From Echinometra lucunter (Eukaryota; Echinodermata; Echinoidea; Camarodonta; Echinometridae): a stretch of DNA of 64,000 nucleotides. A model generated the notes under the pieces. It saw only the letters and a list, made by a program, of their open reading frames with translations. It was not told the origin of the DNA and did no database searches. Shown here piece by piece: positions 35,841-47,098 of the stretch (position 1 is its first letter; each line of letters opens with the position of its first letter). Made by a program: the position numbers and the translations under genes. The stretch spans positions 39,601,612-39,665,611 of the forward strand of contig CM057153.1 of NCBI GenBank assembly GCA_029962745.1, in the 5' to 3' direction.

Positions 35841-35914
35841 AATAAAACAATTGCTGTTGTTCTTGTTATTGCTGCTGCTGCTGTCGTTTGTTGTTGCTGC
35901 CGTTATCATCAGCA

Positions 35915-36084
35915 TCATCACCACCACCATCACCACCACCACCACCACCACCATCACCACCACCATCACCACCACCACCACCATCACCACCATCACCACC
36001 ACCACCACCATCACCACCATCACCACCATCACCACCATCACCAGCACCACCACCATCACCACTACCACCACCACCACCATCACC

Positions 36085-36118
<34 letters not shown>

Positions 36119-36123
36119 TCATT
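35915..36123. repeat. (CAC/CAT)n trinucleotide tract
   Basis: About 210 bp of CAC and CAT triplets. The apparent poly-His frame has no splice or homology support. Confidence 0.95.
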
Positions 36124-36284
36124 ATCGCCATCAGCATTATTATTTAGTATTTTGTATAATAGGGTAGCAAGATTTGTTTTCTTTCTTTCAAAAAATAAAA
36201 AATAAACACACGTGCACACCTTGGTATCAATATGCCTATAGCACTTCATTTATTTGATGCAAAATAAAAGAGCAATGTATATAA

Positions 36285-36368
36285 AATGCCTTGCTCAAGG
36301 GCATAAGTGCCCTGCCGGTAATCGAACTCCCGATCCTCGCGTCTCCAGTCAAGCGCCTTAAACAATGG
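36285..36368 (-). repeat. tRNA-like SINE head, minus strand
   Basis: On the minus strand it reads TTAAGGCGCTTGACTGGAGA and then GGGAGTTCGATTACCGG, a Leu/Ser-tRNA-like promoter segment with a B-box. The body is missing. Confidence 0.55.
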
Positions 36369-36371
36369 ACT

Positions 36372-36512
36372 AGGGGAGCGTTTCATGAAAAGTCTTGTCG
36401 CTGATTTTCACCGACAACTGTTATAAGCTACTGAAAATCCTTGCATCTGATTGACTGAGAGCAAATTAGTCGGTGAAAATCACCGACAAGACTTTTCATG
36501 AAACGCTCCCCT
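36372..36512. repeat. Fold-back MITE (GCGTTTCATG ends)
   Basis: About 140 bp with nearly perfect arms of about 30 bp: AGGGGAGCGTTTCATGAAAA at the left and its reverse complement at the right. It directly abuts the SINE fragment. Confidence 0.88.
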
Positions 36513-37009
36513 GATTGTGGAGGTGCCGATCTGTTTTACCAGGAGGCTCTGTTGGAAAAAACAAACAAACGCAGAAAAACAAAGATGAAACCCCAACAGG
36601 TATGCAGTGGACTGAAGACCACTTTTTCAGTGCATAGAGTTGCAGACTGAAATAGACTGAATTATTATTTTTAGGGTTTTTAAAAATCTTTATTGATCAG
36701 ATAAATCAAATCACAAATCAAGCAAATCAAAAATATTTAGGCAGAGCAGAGATCTTTGGCGTAACTATATGGCGAGTAGTCACACCCAAATTATAATAAT
36801 AATGATTATAATATTTGTATTAATGATAATGATAACTTTCGATTTATTTAGTGCATAATAACACTTAATTCTCTATGCGCTTTACATTGGAAAGAAAACA
36901 GTATAGCTTACATTAACATAACAATCAAAGAAGACAAAAAATCTACGATGACAATATCTAAACAAGAATATTACACTACTGCAGGAAAAGATATGTCTAT
37001 AATGCTCTC

Positions 37010-37560
37010 TAAAAATCATAAAGGGAATGTGTATCCCTGATTGTTAAGGGTGGAGAATTCCACAGAACTGGAGCTGAAACTACAAAGGATCAGTGTCCAT
37101 AATGCAAGGGGGTGTTGTGATGATGATCGAAGTGTACGTACTGGATTGTTCAAACGAATTAGATCTGATATATAAGAAAGGGCAAGATTATTTTGTGCAT
37201 TAAAACACATGATAATAATCTTAAATACAACAGGGTCTTTTTTTCGATGGGTAGCCACTAGCCAGTGGAGTTTCTTTAGCAGGGGGGTGATCTCCTGAAC
37301 GAGCACCTGCTATTAACCTTGCTGCTGTGTTCTGAATTCTTTGAACCCGGAGTCCTTTTTCGGAAAGCCATACAACAATGAATTACAATAAACATGGCCA
37401 TGGGACATTATCAAAGTATAAACAAGTATGTTAATTCATCTTATATCTAGATATTGCCGAATCTGTCCAATTTTCCTAATGGCCATGAATGCGAACTGGC
37501 AGGTTTTTAGTGATGGAGCCAGTCTATATCAAACTTCCACTTTTAAAATGATCTGAGAGT
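37010..37560 (-). pseudogene. LINE reverse-transcriptase C-terminal fragment
   Basis: The minus strand reads VYCNSLLYGFPKK (37410-37360) and, in another frame, EITPLLKKLHWLVATHR and SYISDLIRLNNPVRTLRSSS. These are typical of the end of LINE ORF2 proteins. It is broken by frameshifts. Confidence 0.75.
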
Positions 37561-38377
37561 TTACCACTTTATATTTCAAAAAAATACTTTGCTTTTTGTA
37601 TTACATTTAACAAAAGCTTTAAATTCTAGAAAGTTTTGGGTATTGCTGCTTAATTTATTATTTTTAACACAAGGAAAATTAAATCAAAGGTTAAGAATTT
37701 GTCACCCCGGCCGAATACAAATTCTTTTCGAAATGGGAAATATACAGAGTGTTTTTTTTTTTATTTGTTTGTTTGTTTGTTTTTTTATTTGTCATTGACA
37801 ACATATCATCCAATACAATATTTACCACAGGGCATTTTACCAAAAAATGTGGATTTTTCAGGATCTTTTTTAAAAACAAAATTAAAAAGTCGGAGAATCC
37901 GTCCTTTCAGTCTGAGATAAGAATGTGTGTTAAGTCATAAGCGTTGGATAAGGGATAAATGCAATTGTCCCACAAAATATTTCAAAATGAAATGATTTAT
38001 GCTCACCTGAATATATCAACACAAAACAGGCATCGTTTGGAATTAAGTTCCAAAATTTGTAACTCCAGTCCATTTCTTCCCAATTTTTTAACTTGCGTAG
38101 TACCGTTTAGAAACCTTTTTTTTTTTTAAGTGCTCTTCTGTAACCAAGTGCTTCTAATAAACGACTTAATATTCAGTATCAGTAGGCTGAACTTATAGGT
38201 ACCCGCCTTAGATCGTTTTATGGAAAGAGCAATTTATATTAGATATCATGTGTATTCTTACAATTCAACCAGCTTACTGGACCCAAATACAAGATCTTGT
38301 CCCAATATACACTTGTGATACCCTGCATACACACCGCATGACTAAATTTTCATTTTTTATTTTCGCTTTGTTTGCAG

Positions 38378-38469
38378 ACCACAAATAAAAGGCGTGTCAG
38401 AACTGTATGTAAGAACTGCTGCAGAACTGTCAGAATTAACCTGCAAATTGCCAGTAAGGTGTGGCCTTG
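38378..38469 (+). CDS. Possible orphan exon with a C-x2-CC motif
   Basis: A 92-bp open stretch lies between a good acceptor (gtttgcag) and donor (TTG|gtgagt). It reads NKRRVRTVCKNCCRTVRINL. The basic run with a Cys pair is faintly like the end of RNase P/MRP subunit RPP21, but I found no partner exon and no start or stop. It may be a chance or repeat-derived exon. Confidence 0.18.
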
Positions 38470-38799
38470 GTGAGTGAATTGTTCACATAAACACTGATTT
38501 ATGTAACAAATTATATTTACTGAATGAAATTAATTCATAACGTAAAGTCTATTTGTTATGATTAAGGTTTGACTGTATATACTGCTGCCGCCACGGCCAC
38601 AAACATGACAAAACCATTGAAAACGGTCCCATATCTTATTGTTGGTGGGGTGTTGGCCTGAGTCGGCTCGGTCGGTGTGCGCCGGTGGACGACGTGACAT
38701 CGCGACAGCGACCGCTCTGGCACAGATGCAATTTCAGCAGGACTGGTGCCTTGTGCCTTGTGTCAGTCACTTCTGAACGGTCCTCTAGGATCTGGATCT

Positions 38800-38950
38800 G
38801 GATATAGTACTCTGAAAAGCTCCACTGGAGCATCACTCAGAACGAAACTGTGAAGTCAGGGTTTCTCATACCAACTGTAAATATTTCTGCAGAGCGCATG
38901 AGAATTTATTTACATCCTGAATTGAAGTGATCTGTTCTGGTAAAGAGTTC
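38800..38950 (-). pseudogene. LINE copy A, last codons of ORF2 and 3' tail
   Basis: The minus strand reads SLPEQITSIQDVNKFSCALQ and ends at a TGA near 38874. It continues exactly from the piece at 44569 once the 5.6-kb insert and one AAGAGTTC are removed. Confidence 0.8.
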
Positions 38951-39119
38951 GGCCATCTTAGCTAATATACCCAGCTGCCATTAAGTACCGCCTAGCTTAC
39001 TGAAAAAAATATGGTTATTTACAGTACATAAACAAGATGGTCTAGAGCACAGGCATATTCAATATGCAATGTTGACTGATCTTGCGTTAATCGCTCTTTT
39101 GCGCGATTGTTTTTATCTT

Positions 39120-41460
39120 TCTTTGCTGCATATAATAATTATGCCGCCAAAGAAAACCCCTTTTCCCGCCCTCCGGGTCTAAATTATATTAAAATAGAGC
39201 ATTCTACAAAATTATGAAAACCTGATCTCGTCTAGACCCATACTATTTCTTTCTCTTCCTCACAATATCCCCCCTCAAGCATTATAAACCCCCTTTTCCC
39301 GCCCTCCGGGCCAAAACTTTATTAAAACAAACCAAAGAGCTCAAAACTCTCTATACTAGCTCCTTAATGTACCCAAACCTTAGAGATTTGCCACGAAATC
39401 ACAAAGAATTGTGTACAGTACAAACCTCAAATATTGCTTTATTCCATTTCAAATTCCGATAACCTTCTCGTCTAGACCTAAACTATCTCTTTCTCTTCTT
39501 CACAATATCCCCCCTCAAGCATTACAAACCCCCTCTTCGCTGCATTTATGCCCCCAAAAGAAAACCTCTTTTCCCGCCCTCCGGGCCAAAACTATTATTA
39601 AAACAGACCAAAATAAGAGCTCAAAACTCTCTATAATAGCTCCTTAATATACCCAGACCTTCGCGATTTGCCGCGAAATCACAAAGTGCATTGTCTATGG
39701 GAAAAATACGTACCCAAGACGTCTTGGGTACAAATTTTCCCCATAGAAAATGTACACAGCGCTCTCCGAAACGCACCAAAACGCAAGCGTTTGGGTATAT
39801 ATTTTTGCCATAGAGAATTGTGTACAGTACAAACCTCAAATATTGCTTTATTCCGTTCCAAATTCCGAAAACCTTCTCGTCTAGACCCATATTTTCTCTT
39901 TCTCTTCTTCACAATATCCCCCCTCAAGCATTACAAACCCCCTCTTCGCTGCATTTATGCCCCCAAAAGAAAACCCCTTTTCCCACCCTCTGGGCCAAAA
40001 CTATATTAAAAACAGAGCAATTAAGATCTCAAAACTCTCTATACTAGCTCCTTAATATACCCAGACCTTCGCGATTTGCCGCGAAATCACAAAGTGCTAT
40101 GTACATTGTCTATGGGAAAAATACGTACCCAAGACGTCTTGGGTGCAAATTTTCCCCATAGAAAATGTACACAGCGCTCTCCGAAAGCGCACCAAAACGC
40201 AAGCGTTTGGGTATATATTTTTGCCATAGAGAATTGTGTACAGTGCAAACTTCAAATATTGCTTTATTCCATTCCAAATTCCGATAACCTTCTCGTCTAG
40301 ACCCATATTTTCTCTTTCTCTTCTTCACAATATCCCCCTCAAGCATTACAAACCCCCTCTTCGCTGCATTTATGCCCCCAAAAGAAAACCCCTTTTCCCG
40401 CCCTCCGGGCCAAAACTATATTAAATCAGACCAAAATAAGAGCTCAAAACTCTCTATACTAGCTCCTTAATATACCCAGACCTTCGCGATTTGCCGCGAA
40501 ATCACAAAGTGCTATGTACATTGTCTATGGGAAAAATACGTACCCAAGACCTCTTGGGTATAAATTTTCCCCATAGAAAATGTACACAGTGTTGTTTGAA
40601 ATCGAAGCAAAGCGCAACAGTTTGGGTATATATTTTTGCCATAGAGAATTGTGTACAGTACAAACCTCAAATATTGCTTTATTCCGTTCCAAATTCTTAA
40701 AACCTTCTCGTCTAGACCCATATTTTCTCTTTCTCTTCTTCACAATATCCCCCCTCAAGCATTACAAACCCCCTCTTTGCTGCATTTATGCCCCCAAAAG
40801 TAAACCCCTTTTCCCGCCCTCCGGGCCAAAACTATATTAAAAACAGAGCAATTAAGATCTCAAAACTCTCTATACTAGCTCCTTAATATACCCAGACCAT
40901 TCGCGATTTGCCGCAAAATCACAAGTGCTATGTACATTGTCTATGGGAAAAATAGGTACCCAAGACGTCTTGGGTACAAATTTTCCCCATAGAAAATGCA
41001 CACAGCACTCTCCGAAAGCGCACCAAAACGCAAGCGTTCGGGTATATATTTTTGCCATAGAGAATTGTGTACAGTGCAAACTTCAAATATGTCTTTATTC
41101 CGTACCAAATTCCGATAACCTTCTCGTCTAGACATAAACTATCTCTTTCTCTTCTTCACAATATCCCCCCTCAAGCATTACAAACCCCCTCTTCGCTGCA
41201 TTTATGCCCCCAAAAGAAAACCCCTTTTCCCGCCCTCCGGGCCAAAACTATATTAAAAACAGAGCACTTAAGATCTCAAAACTCTCTATACTAGCTCCTT
41301 AATATACCCAGACCTTCGCGATTTGCCGCGAAATCACAAAGTGCTATGTACATTGTCTATGGGAAAAATACGTACCCAAGACGTCTTGGGTACAAATTTT
41401 CCCTATAGAAAATGTACACAGTGTTGTTCGAAATCGAAGCAAAGCGCAACATTTTGGGTA
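39120..41460. repeat. Tandem array of about 415-bp subterminal units
   Basis: The anchor CTCAAAACTCTCTATA(C/A)TA recurs near 39340, 39617, 40030, 40443, 40860 and 41276 (spacings 277, 413, 413, 417, 416). Each full unit carries the CAAGACGTCTTG palindrome, a CCGCCCTCCGGGCC box and TCTCTTTCTCTTCTTCACAA. Confidence 0.93.
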
Positions 41461-41728
41461 TATTAAGGAGCTAGTATAGAGAGTTATGAGCTCTTATTTT
41501 GGGTGTGTTTTAATATAGTTTTGGCCCGGAGGGCGGGAAAAGGGGTTTTCTTTTGGGGGCATAAATGCAGCGAAGAGGGGGTTTGTAATGCTTGAGGGGG
41601 GATATTGTGAAGAAGAGAAAGAGATAGTATGTGTCTAGACGAGAAGGTTTTAAGAATTTGGAACGGAATAAAGCAATATTTGAGGTTTGTACTGTCATGA
41701 CTGTACACAATTCTCTATGGCAAAAATA

Positions 41729-43910
41729 CAGTTGTGCTCAGAAGTATTCATACCCCTAAGAAAATATGTTTTTGCATTTTTCATAAAAATGAAAGTTGAA
41801 CTAGGATAACTTGCATAGTAGTTAAATACTACTAGACATTATCTACAAAAACATGCTGATTTTATTTTCATCTCATTTGCATAATAATAGAGAAGATGAC
41901 TTATCTGAATTTTCTGATGTTCAAAAGTATTCATACCCCTGTCTTTCTCAAGTATAAGACACCTTATTTTTCATAATTCAAATATTTTACTACCCCCATA
42001 TGGTTTCAAGCTGGACCCTATAATGTCAGGCAAAAATACAAAAGAATTTAAGCCATGTTGCATGGTATCCAGGAAGAGGAAGTTCCTGAGATCTCAGAAA
42101 TCTTCCCTCTTCTGGGGTTTATCCAGATGTTAGTTGCCATGTTGATGAAATTGATTTCAAATCAATTCAATTCAAGACTGGGGGGCATTTCGCATTTTTA
42201 AAATGAAATTTTGTTTGAGAAAGTCAAGTCTTTGAATTCCAGAAATATCAGTGGTTCTATAAATTGAGAATCAGTGGCAAGATCTTTGTCAGTTCATCAG
42301 AATCGGCTTAAACTTCATCATGGTCAAGCGAAAGGAACTTAGTGACGACCTGAGATCGCGAATAGTGAATGCTCACAAAGATGGTTTGGGCTACAAGGCA
42401 ATATCCAAGCGTTTTGAGGTTCATGTAGCTACTGTCCAGAGCATCATCAGAAAGTTCAAGTCTTTCAACAAAGTGGAGAACCTTAAAAGACCCTGACGGA
42501 AGCCCAAAGTCTCGGCAAGGCAAGCGCGATGTTTAGTTCGAGCTGCTGCTGTCAACCCCAGAATCACCACAAAGGAGATGCTGAAAGATCTCAATGGCCA
42601 AGGGACCAAGATCTCCAGGCAAACCATCCAGAGGACCTTGAATAAGGCAGGATTGAATGGACGACGGCCACGGAAGACTCCACTCCTAAAACCCAACCAC
42701 ACAAGATCACGTTTGAACTTTGCCAGAAGACATCTGGGAAAGGATGAAACTTTTTGGAGGTCTATTCTTTGGTCTGGTGAAATGAAGATGGAGCTGTTCA
42801 GACAAAGAGATGTCGCCTACGTCTGAGGGAAGAAAAGGGAAGCCTTTAACCCAAAGAACACAGTGCCCACAGTAAAACATGGTGGAGGGAGCATAATGGT
42901 TTGGGGCTGTTTTTCAGGAAGTGGGACAGGGAATCTTGTTAAGGTGAGTTTACAACATTATCAATGCATCAATTCTTAAATATGAATTGGTAATTTTTGT
43001 TTTACAAGTAGTGAAATGATTTTATTGAATAAGAATAATACAGATTTTCTTATCTTTGAGTATATATTTAACTTACACCAAAATTTGAGTCAAATGAATT
43101 GGAAATTCTCATTTTAGGTAAATTATGACATTGCTGGTTAAGTACTAACTCACATGCCAATTACCTTGTATGCTTAGTTCTACATTGAAATGCCCCTATG
43201 AATGTTTTACCTACGTAGTGTCTTTGGAGGTTTTTAAGCCATGTTGAAGTAAAATTAAAATGTCTTTCTTTCTTTTAATAGGTCAATGGCATCATGAAGA
43301 AGGAGCAGTACCTCGAAATCCTGCAAGAGAACGTGAAAGAGTCTGCCGAAACACTTCAACTTGGCCCTGATTGGATTTTCCAACAGGACAACGATCCAAA
43401 GCACACTGCCAAGAAGGTCAAAACATGGTTTCAGGAGCATGCAGTCAACGTACTGGAGTGGCCGAGCCAAAGTCCTGACTTGAACCCAATCGAAAACCTT
43501 TGGAAAGAGCTCAAGGTGAAGGTCAACGCAAGGAAGCCCAGCAACCTGAAGGACTTGGAGAGGATTGCAAAGGAGGAATGGGCCAAAATCCCTGTAGAGA
43601 CATGCAAGAACTTAGTAACAAACTATAGGAGACGTCTGGAGGCAGTCACTGCGAATAAAGGCTATTTAATTGATTATTAACTTGTGGTTCATGACAGGGG
43701 TATGAATACTTTTGGACATCAGAAAATCCAGGAAAGTTATTTATTCTTTTGATATGCAAATGAGGTGAAAATAAAAATGGCATTCCTTGATACATGATAC
43801 CTAAATGTATTTGACTGATTTGTAACTGACTCCAGTTCTACTCTTATTTTTATTAAAAATGCAAAAAACTGTAATTTTCCAAGGGGTATGAATACTTCTG
43901 AGCACAACTG
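41729..43910 (+). mobile_element. Tc1-like transposon (DD34E) nested in the fold-back element
   Basis: Terminal inverted repeats CAGTTGTGCTCAGAAGTATT and their mirror AATACTTCTGAGCACAACTG are flanked by TA at 41727-41728 and 43911-43912. At about 2.2 kb it is longer than usual for Tc1, partly because of a 338-bp intron. Confidence 0.95.
42320..43680 (+). pseudogene. Tc1-like transposase, decayed, with one intron
   Basis: Would cut and paste the element. ATG at 42320 opens MVKRKELSDDLRSRIVNAHK, a paired-like helix-turn-helix start. Two in-frame TGA codons (42494-42496 and 42824-42826) interrupt an otherwise open frame. A spliceable intron (42944-43281, AAG|gtgagt...aatag|GTC) joins GTGNLVK to [10 protein letters not shown] in phase. 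The second Asp ([12 protein letters not shown]) and the Glu 34 residues on ([11 protein letters not shown]) are present. The first catalytic Asp in WSDE is Gly (codon at 42776). It is inactive as written. Confidence 0.92.
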
Positions 43911-44568
43911 TATATACCCAAACGCTTGCGTTTTGGTGAGTTTCGGAGAGCGCTGTGTCCATTTTCTATGGGGAAAATTTGTACCCAAGACGTCTTGGGT
44001 ACGTATTTTTCCCAAAGAAAATGTACATAGCACTTTGTGATTTCGCGGCAAATCGCGAAGGCTTGGGTATATTAAGGAGCTAGTATAGAGAGTTATGAGC
44101 TCTTATTTTGGTCTGTTTTAATATAGTTTTGGCCCGGAGGGCGGGAAAAGGGGTTTTCTTTTGGGGGCATAATGCAGCGAAGAGGGGGTTTGTAATGCTT
44201 GAGGGGGGATATTGTGAAGAAGAGAAAGAGATAGTATGGGTCCAGACGGTTTTCAGAATTTGAAACGGAATAAAGCAGTATTTAAAGGAGTATATTGTGA
44301 AGAAGAGATAGAGATAGTATGTCTAGATGAGGTTTTCATAATTTGAAACGGAATAAAGCAGTATTTGAGGGGGTATACTGTGAAGTAAGAAAGAGATAGT
44401 ATGTCATGTATGAGGTTCGACCATACACACACAGATCGTACTCAATATTGTGCATGTGCGGTCATTCGTTGAGCATCATCACAATAGGTGTGCGCTTCAT
44501 TTTCTTATATTTTTTTCAGTAAGCTAGGCAGTACTTAATGGTGGCTGGGTATATTAACTAAGATGGCC

Positions 44569-45060
44569 AAGAGTTCCATATCCTTGCGGTTTTGGGAACG
44601 AAGGAATGGAGGTGTGGTTGTGAATTGGATTGAGGGATGGCAAACTGAGTTAGCTTGGTGCTTCTTGTTGCCATACTTGTACGAGACAATGGAGTCTCCT
44701 GCATTTGTATGAATTCTTGAACTGTCAACGTGATGAAATGTTATTTTCTGGAGCATGACAAGACTGTTGTATTGTCGTCTACTTTGGAGCAGGGGAAGCT
44801 TCAGACATTTCAACATCGATGTGACTGAGCTTGATCGACTGTAGTCATTTGTGATGACTGGCTGCTCGACGTTGGACAGCTTCAACCTGGTCGTTGTTTT
44901 TCTTGGTGTGTGGGTTCCATGCAGAACTACAATATTCTAGATGTGGCCTAACGAGGCTTTTGAAAGCTTGTGTTTTAAATTTAACTGGTGCATTACTCAG
45001 ATTACGTCAGATGAAGTAGGAGTATAACTGGAAGTATAACTTGGGCTTCATCGAGAGTGT
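44569..45060 (-). pseudogene. LINE copy A, ORF2 segment before the insertion
   Basis: Contains HLEYCSSAWNPHTKKN, VEAVQRRAARVITNDY and LLQSRRQYNSLVMLQKITFH, the C-terminal region of a non-LTR reverse transcriptase, ending ARIWNSL at the insertion point. It is 5' truncated near 45060. Confidence 0.82.
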
Positions 45061-45479
45061 TGTGTTAACTTTGGTTCAATTGTATTTGGATTAATTGTTG
45101 GGTTTGCAGATTTGAATACTGCACTGGATTTAACCCATGGCAGTACAGAGCTTTCTTGAGGTCTAAATTAATTACCTTCATTCCTCAAATTGGCAACAAA
45201 AATTTTTTTTTTCCATGCTTAGATAGCTTGAAAAAAATATGGATATAACATGAACCAAAATGAATTATAATTGCAAAATTTAATAAGAAATTGCTAATTT
45301 GAACACAGAAATAGTGATTATGTATTATTCACTGCGTTGCCAATTTAAAGAGTATAATGATTAGTTACAATTAAATTGCTCTAATTCGAGAACGCCACAC
45401 CATACGGCGTTTGGAATGGGCTCAAATTTTTCTCTTTCTATTCATGTATGATATGTACTCCCCAGCATTCTGAACCAAC
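45061..45479. other. Spacer between the two LINE copies
   Basis: AT-rich; related in part (45370-45480) to 63300-63475, which shares a weakly similar AATT(G/A)CTCT...TTAAAGGAG arrangement. No gene. Confidence 0.4.
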
Positions 45480-46288
45480 AGATAATGTAAAAGCGACTCT
45501 TAAAGGAGATGCTGTACCTCTATAATGTCCACATTCTGCTGAGGTAGATCATTCCAGAGCTTTACAACTTCAGGGAAGAAGGATTCTGCAAATGAAGTCG
45601 ATGAGCACTGGAAGACGGTGAATTGTTTATCATGTGTCCGTCTACTGCTCAAGTTTTTACTCTGGAGATAATCCTGATGTAGAATATCGAGCTCTGCATG
45701 GATTATCTTGTGGAGTGTAGAGAGTCATTGGGTTAGACGTCTACTCTACTCTCTATACTGTCCCAACTCAGTGCTGTTAGTATTTTAGCAACGCTAGATT
45801 TGTGAAGTGGCCTAAGACAAACCTCGCTACCCTTCGCTGCACTTTTTGCAGTAAATCCCTATTTTTCTTGGTCCCGGGGTTCCAAGCCGAACTGGCGTAT
45901 TCTAAGTGTGGTTGAACTATGGTCTTGTACAGGTTCTCTTTCACATTTCTTGAACGGTTGCTTTAGTTGCAGCATTGCTAGACTGCTTGTCCCATCTGAG
46001 ATTGTTTTGAATGATAACTCCTAGATATTTGTTTTCTTCAACTTCCTCAAGGGGGGCTCCCCATCATCTGATAGTCAGTCTTTCCAGGGTTTCATTTTCT
46101 GGAAACTCTCATTACTTTACACTTGGAAGGGTTGAATTTCATCATTTTCATGCCCCACTTGGATGACCATTCTGAGAGGCTGTTTAGGTCGGTTTGGAAG
46201 GAAACCTCATCTTCGGAGTCAACAATGGGTCTATAGATGATACAGTCGTCAGCGAACAGCCTAGTTGTTGATGTAACGGACTGTACTA

Positions 46289-46832
46289 CTGTATGAGCTG
46301 AAATTTTCGCGGTGGTTTTATTACCACAAATTTAACAACACGCGAAAATAGCCGCACGTAAATTTGCTTTTTACCTCATCGGCACATAGTTGTCATTGCC
46401 TAAGACTATGGAAAGTGCACTGCAGCAGTCCTTCACCCCGTGTGTATGTAGCATAACACACAGACACACGGAAATTGTCACTCACCACAAGTAAGCTCCG
46501 TACATGGTCACCTCTAAAACCCCTATAAGAAACCCAATTCTGCTTCCAAAAATATGGAATCGGTGCCATTTTTCCAAAGCATGCAGGGTTTTAGTGGGGT
46601 GGTAAGAGTTTGATGACAGCATTTTTTGTTTATCGCAAGCTACGAGTTTGATGGTATTGGCAAAAAATAATCAAAAAGCAAATCCTCTGGATCTGCCGAT
46701 ATGGCGCATTCATGTACAAATAAGTTTACTGCAAGTCTAACTCTTGCGCTCGCGAACTTAACAACTCGCAAAAATGTCTGTGAGCCTGTGATTCGCGAAA
46801 ATATCTGTACACGAAAATATTGGCGTATACAG
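46289..46832. mobile_element. TA-flanked MITE inside LINE copy B
   Basis: 544 bp with ends CTGTATGAGCTGAAATTTTC and GAAAATATTGGCGTATACAG (inverted). TA at 46287-46288 and 46833-46834. Internal AACTCGC/CGCGAAAA motifs, no coding. Its removal restores IND-VVQSVTSTTRLFADD. Confidence 0.88.
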
Positions 46833-47098
46833 TACATCATTTATGAAGAGGATAAACAGGTGTGGGCCAAGGACAGTCCCCTGAGGAACTCTGCTCGGTA
46901 CAGGCATCCATGGGGATGTGCTCCCTTTCACTGCGACCCTCTGGACACGACCAGTTAGGAAGGCCTTAATCCATGCAAGTGTTTCCCTCTGATGCTGTAG
47001 AAACCTAGCTTTTGGAGTAGGCGTTTGTGTGGAACTACGTAAAATGCTTTACTAAAGTCCAATATAGCCATATCTGTGGTTCGGTACATGTATTTGTT

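Larger units (their letters stand above)
41461..44420. repeat. Inverted arm of the fold-back element
   Basis: Reads as the reverse complement of the units at 39120-41460 (GGCCCGGAGGGCGGGAAAAG, TTGTGAAGAAGAGAAAGAGA). It is split by the Tc1 insertion at 41729-43910, and its last part (44220-44420) holds shortened, diverged repeats. Confidence 0.9.
38951..44568. mobile_element. 5.6-kb fold-back (TIR) element with 8-bp target duplication
   Basis: 62-bp terminal inverted repeats (38951-39012 and 44507-44568) differ at about four positions and begin GGCCATCTTAG. Both ends are flanked by AAGAGTTC. Inside is a tandem array of roughly 415-bp units in one orientation (about 39120-41460) and the same sequence inverted (41461-44420). 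It has no transposase except the nested Tc1. An 8-bp duplication fits hAT, P or Merlin-type movers; I cannot choose. Confidence 0.88.

Noticed and set aside
35823..36249. Poly-His, Pro, Asp/Gly or Val frames
   Set aside because: Translations of the CAC/CAT triplet tract only.
39120..41460. Possible CRISPR-like array
   Set aside because: Units are about 415 bp and homogeneous throughout, with no short repeat and unique spacer pattern, and the genome is animal.
39411..41710. Repeated 60-110-residue frames such as those starting MPRNHKVLCT or MYSTNLKYCF
   Set aside because: They recur because of the 415-bp tandem units, are open on both strands, and show no codon constraint or known domain.
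42308..42702. Minus-strand frames over the Tc1 element
   Set aside because: Antisense to the transposase; no homology in that orientation.
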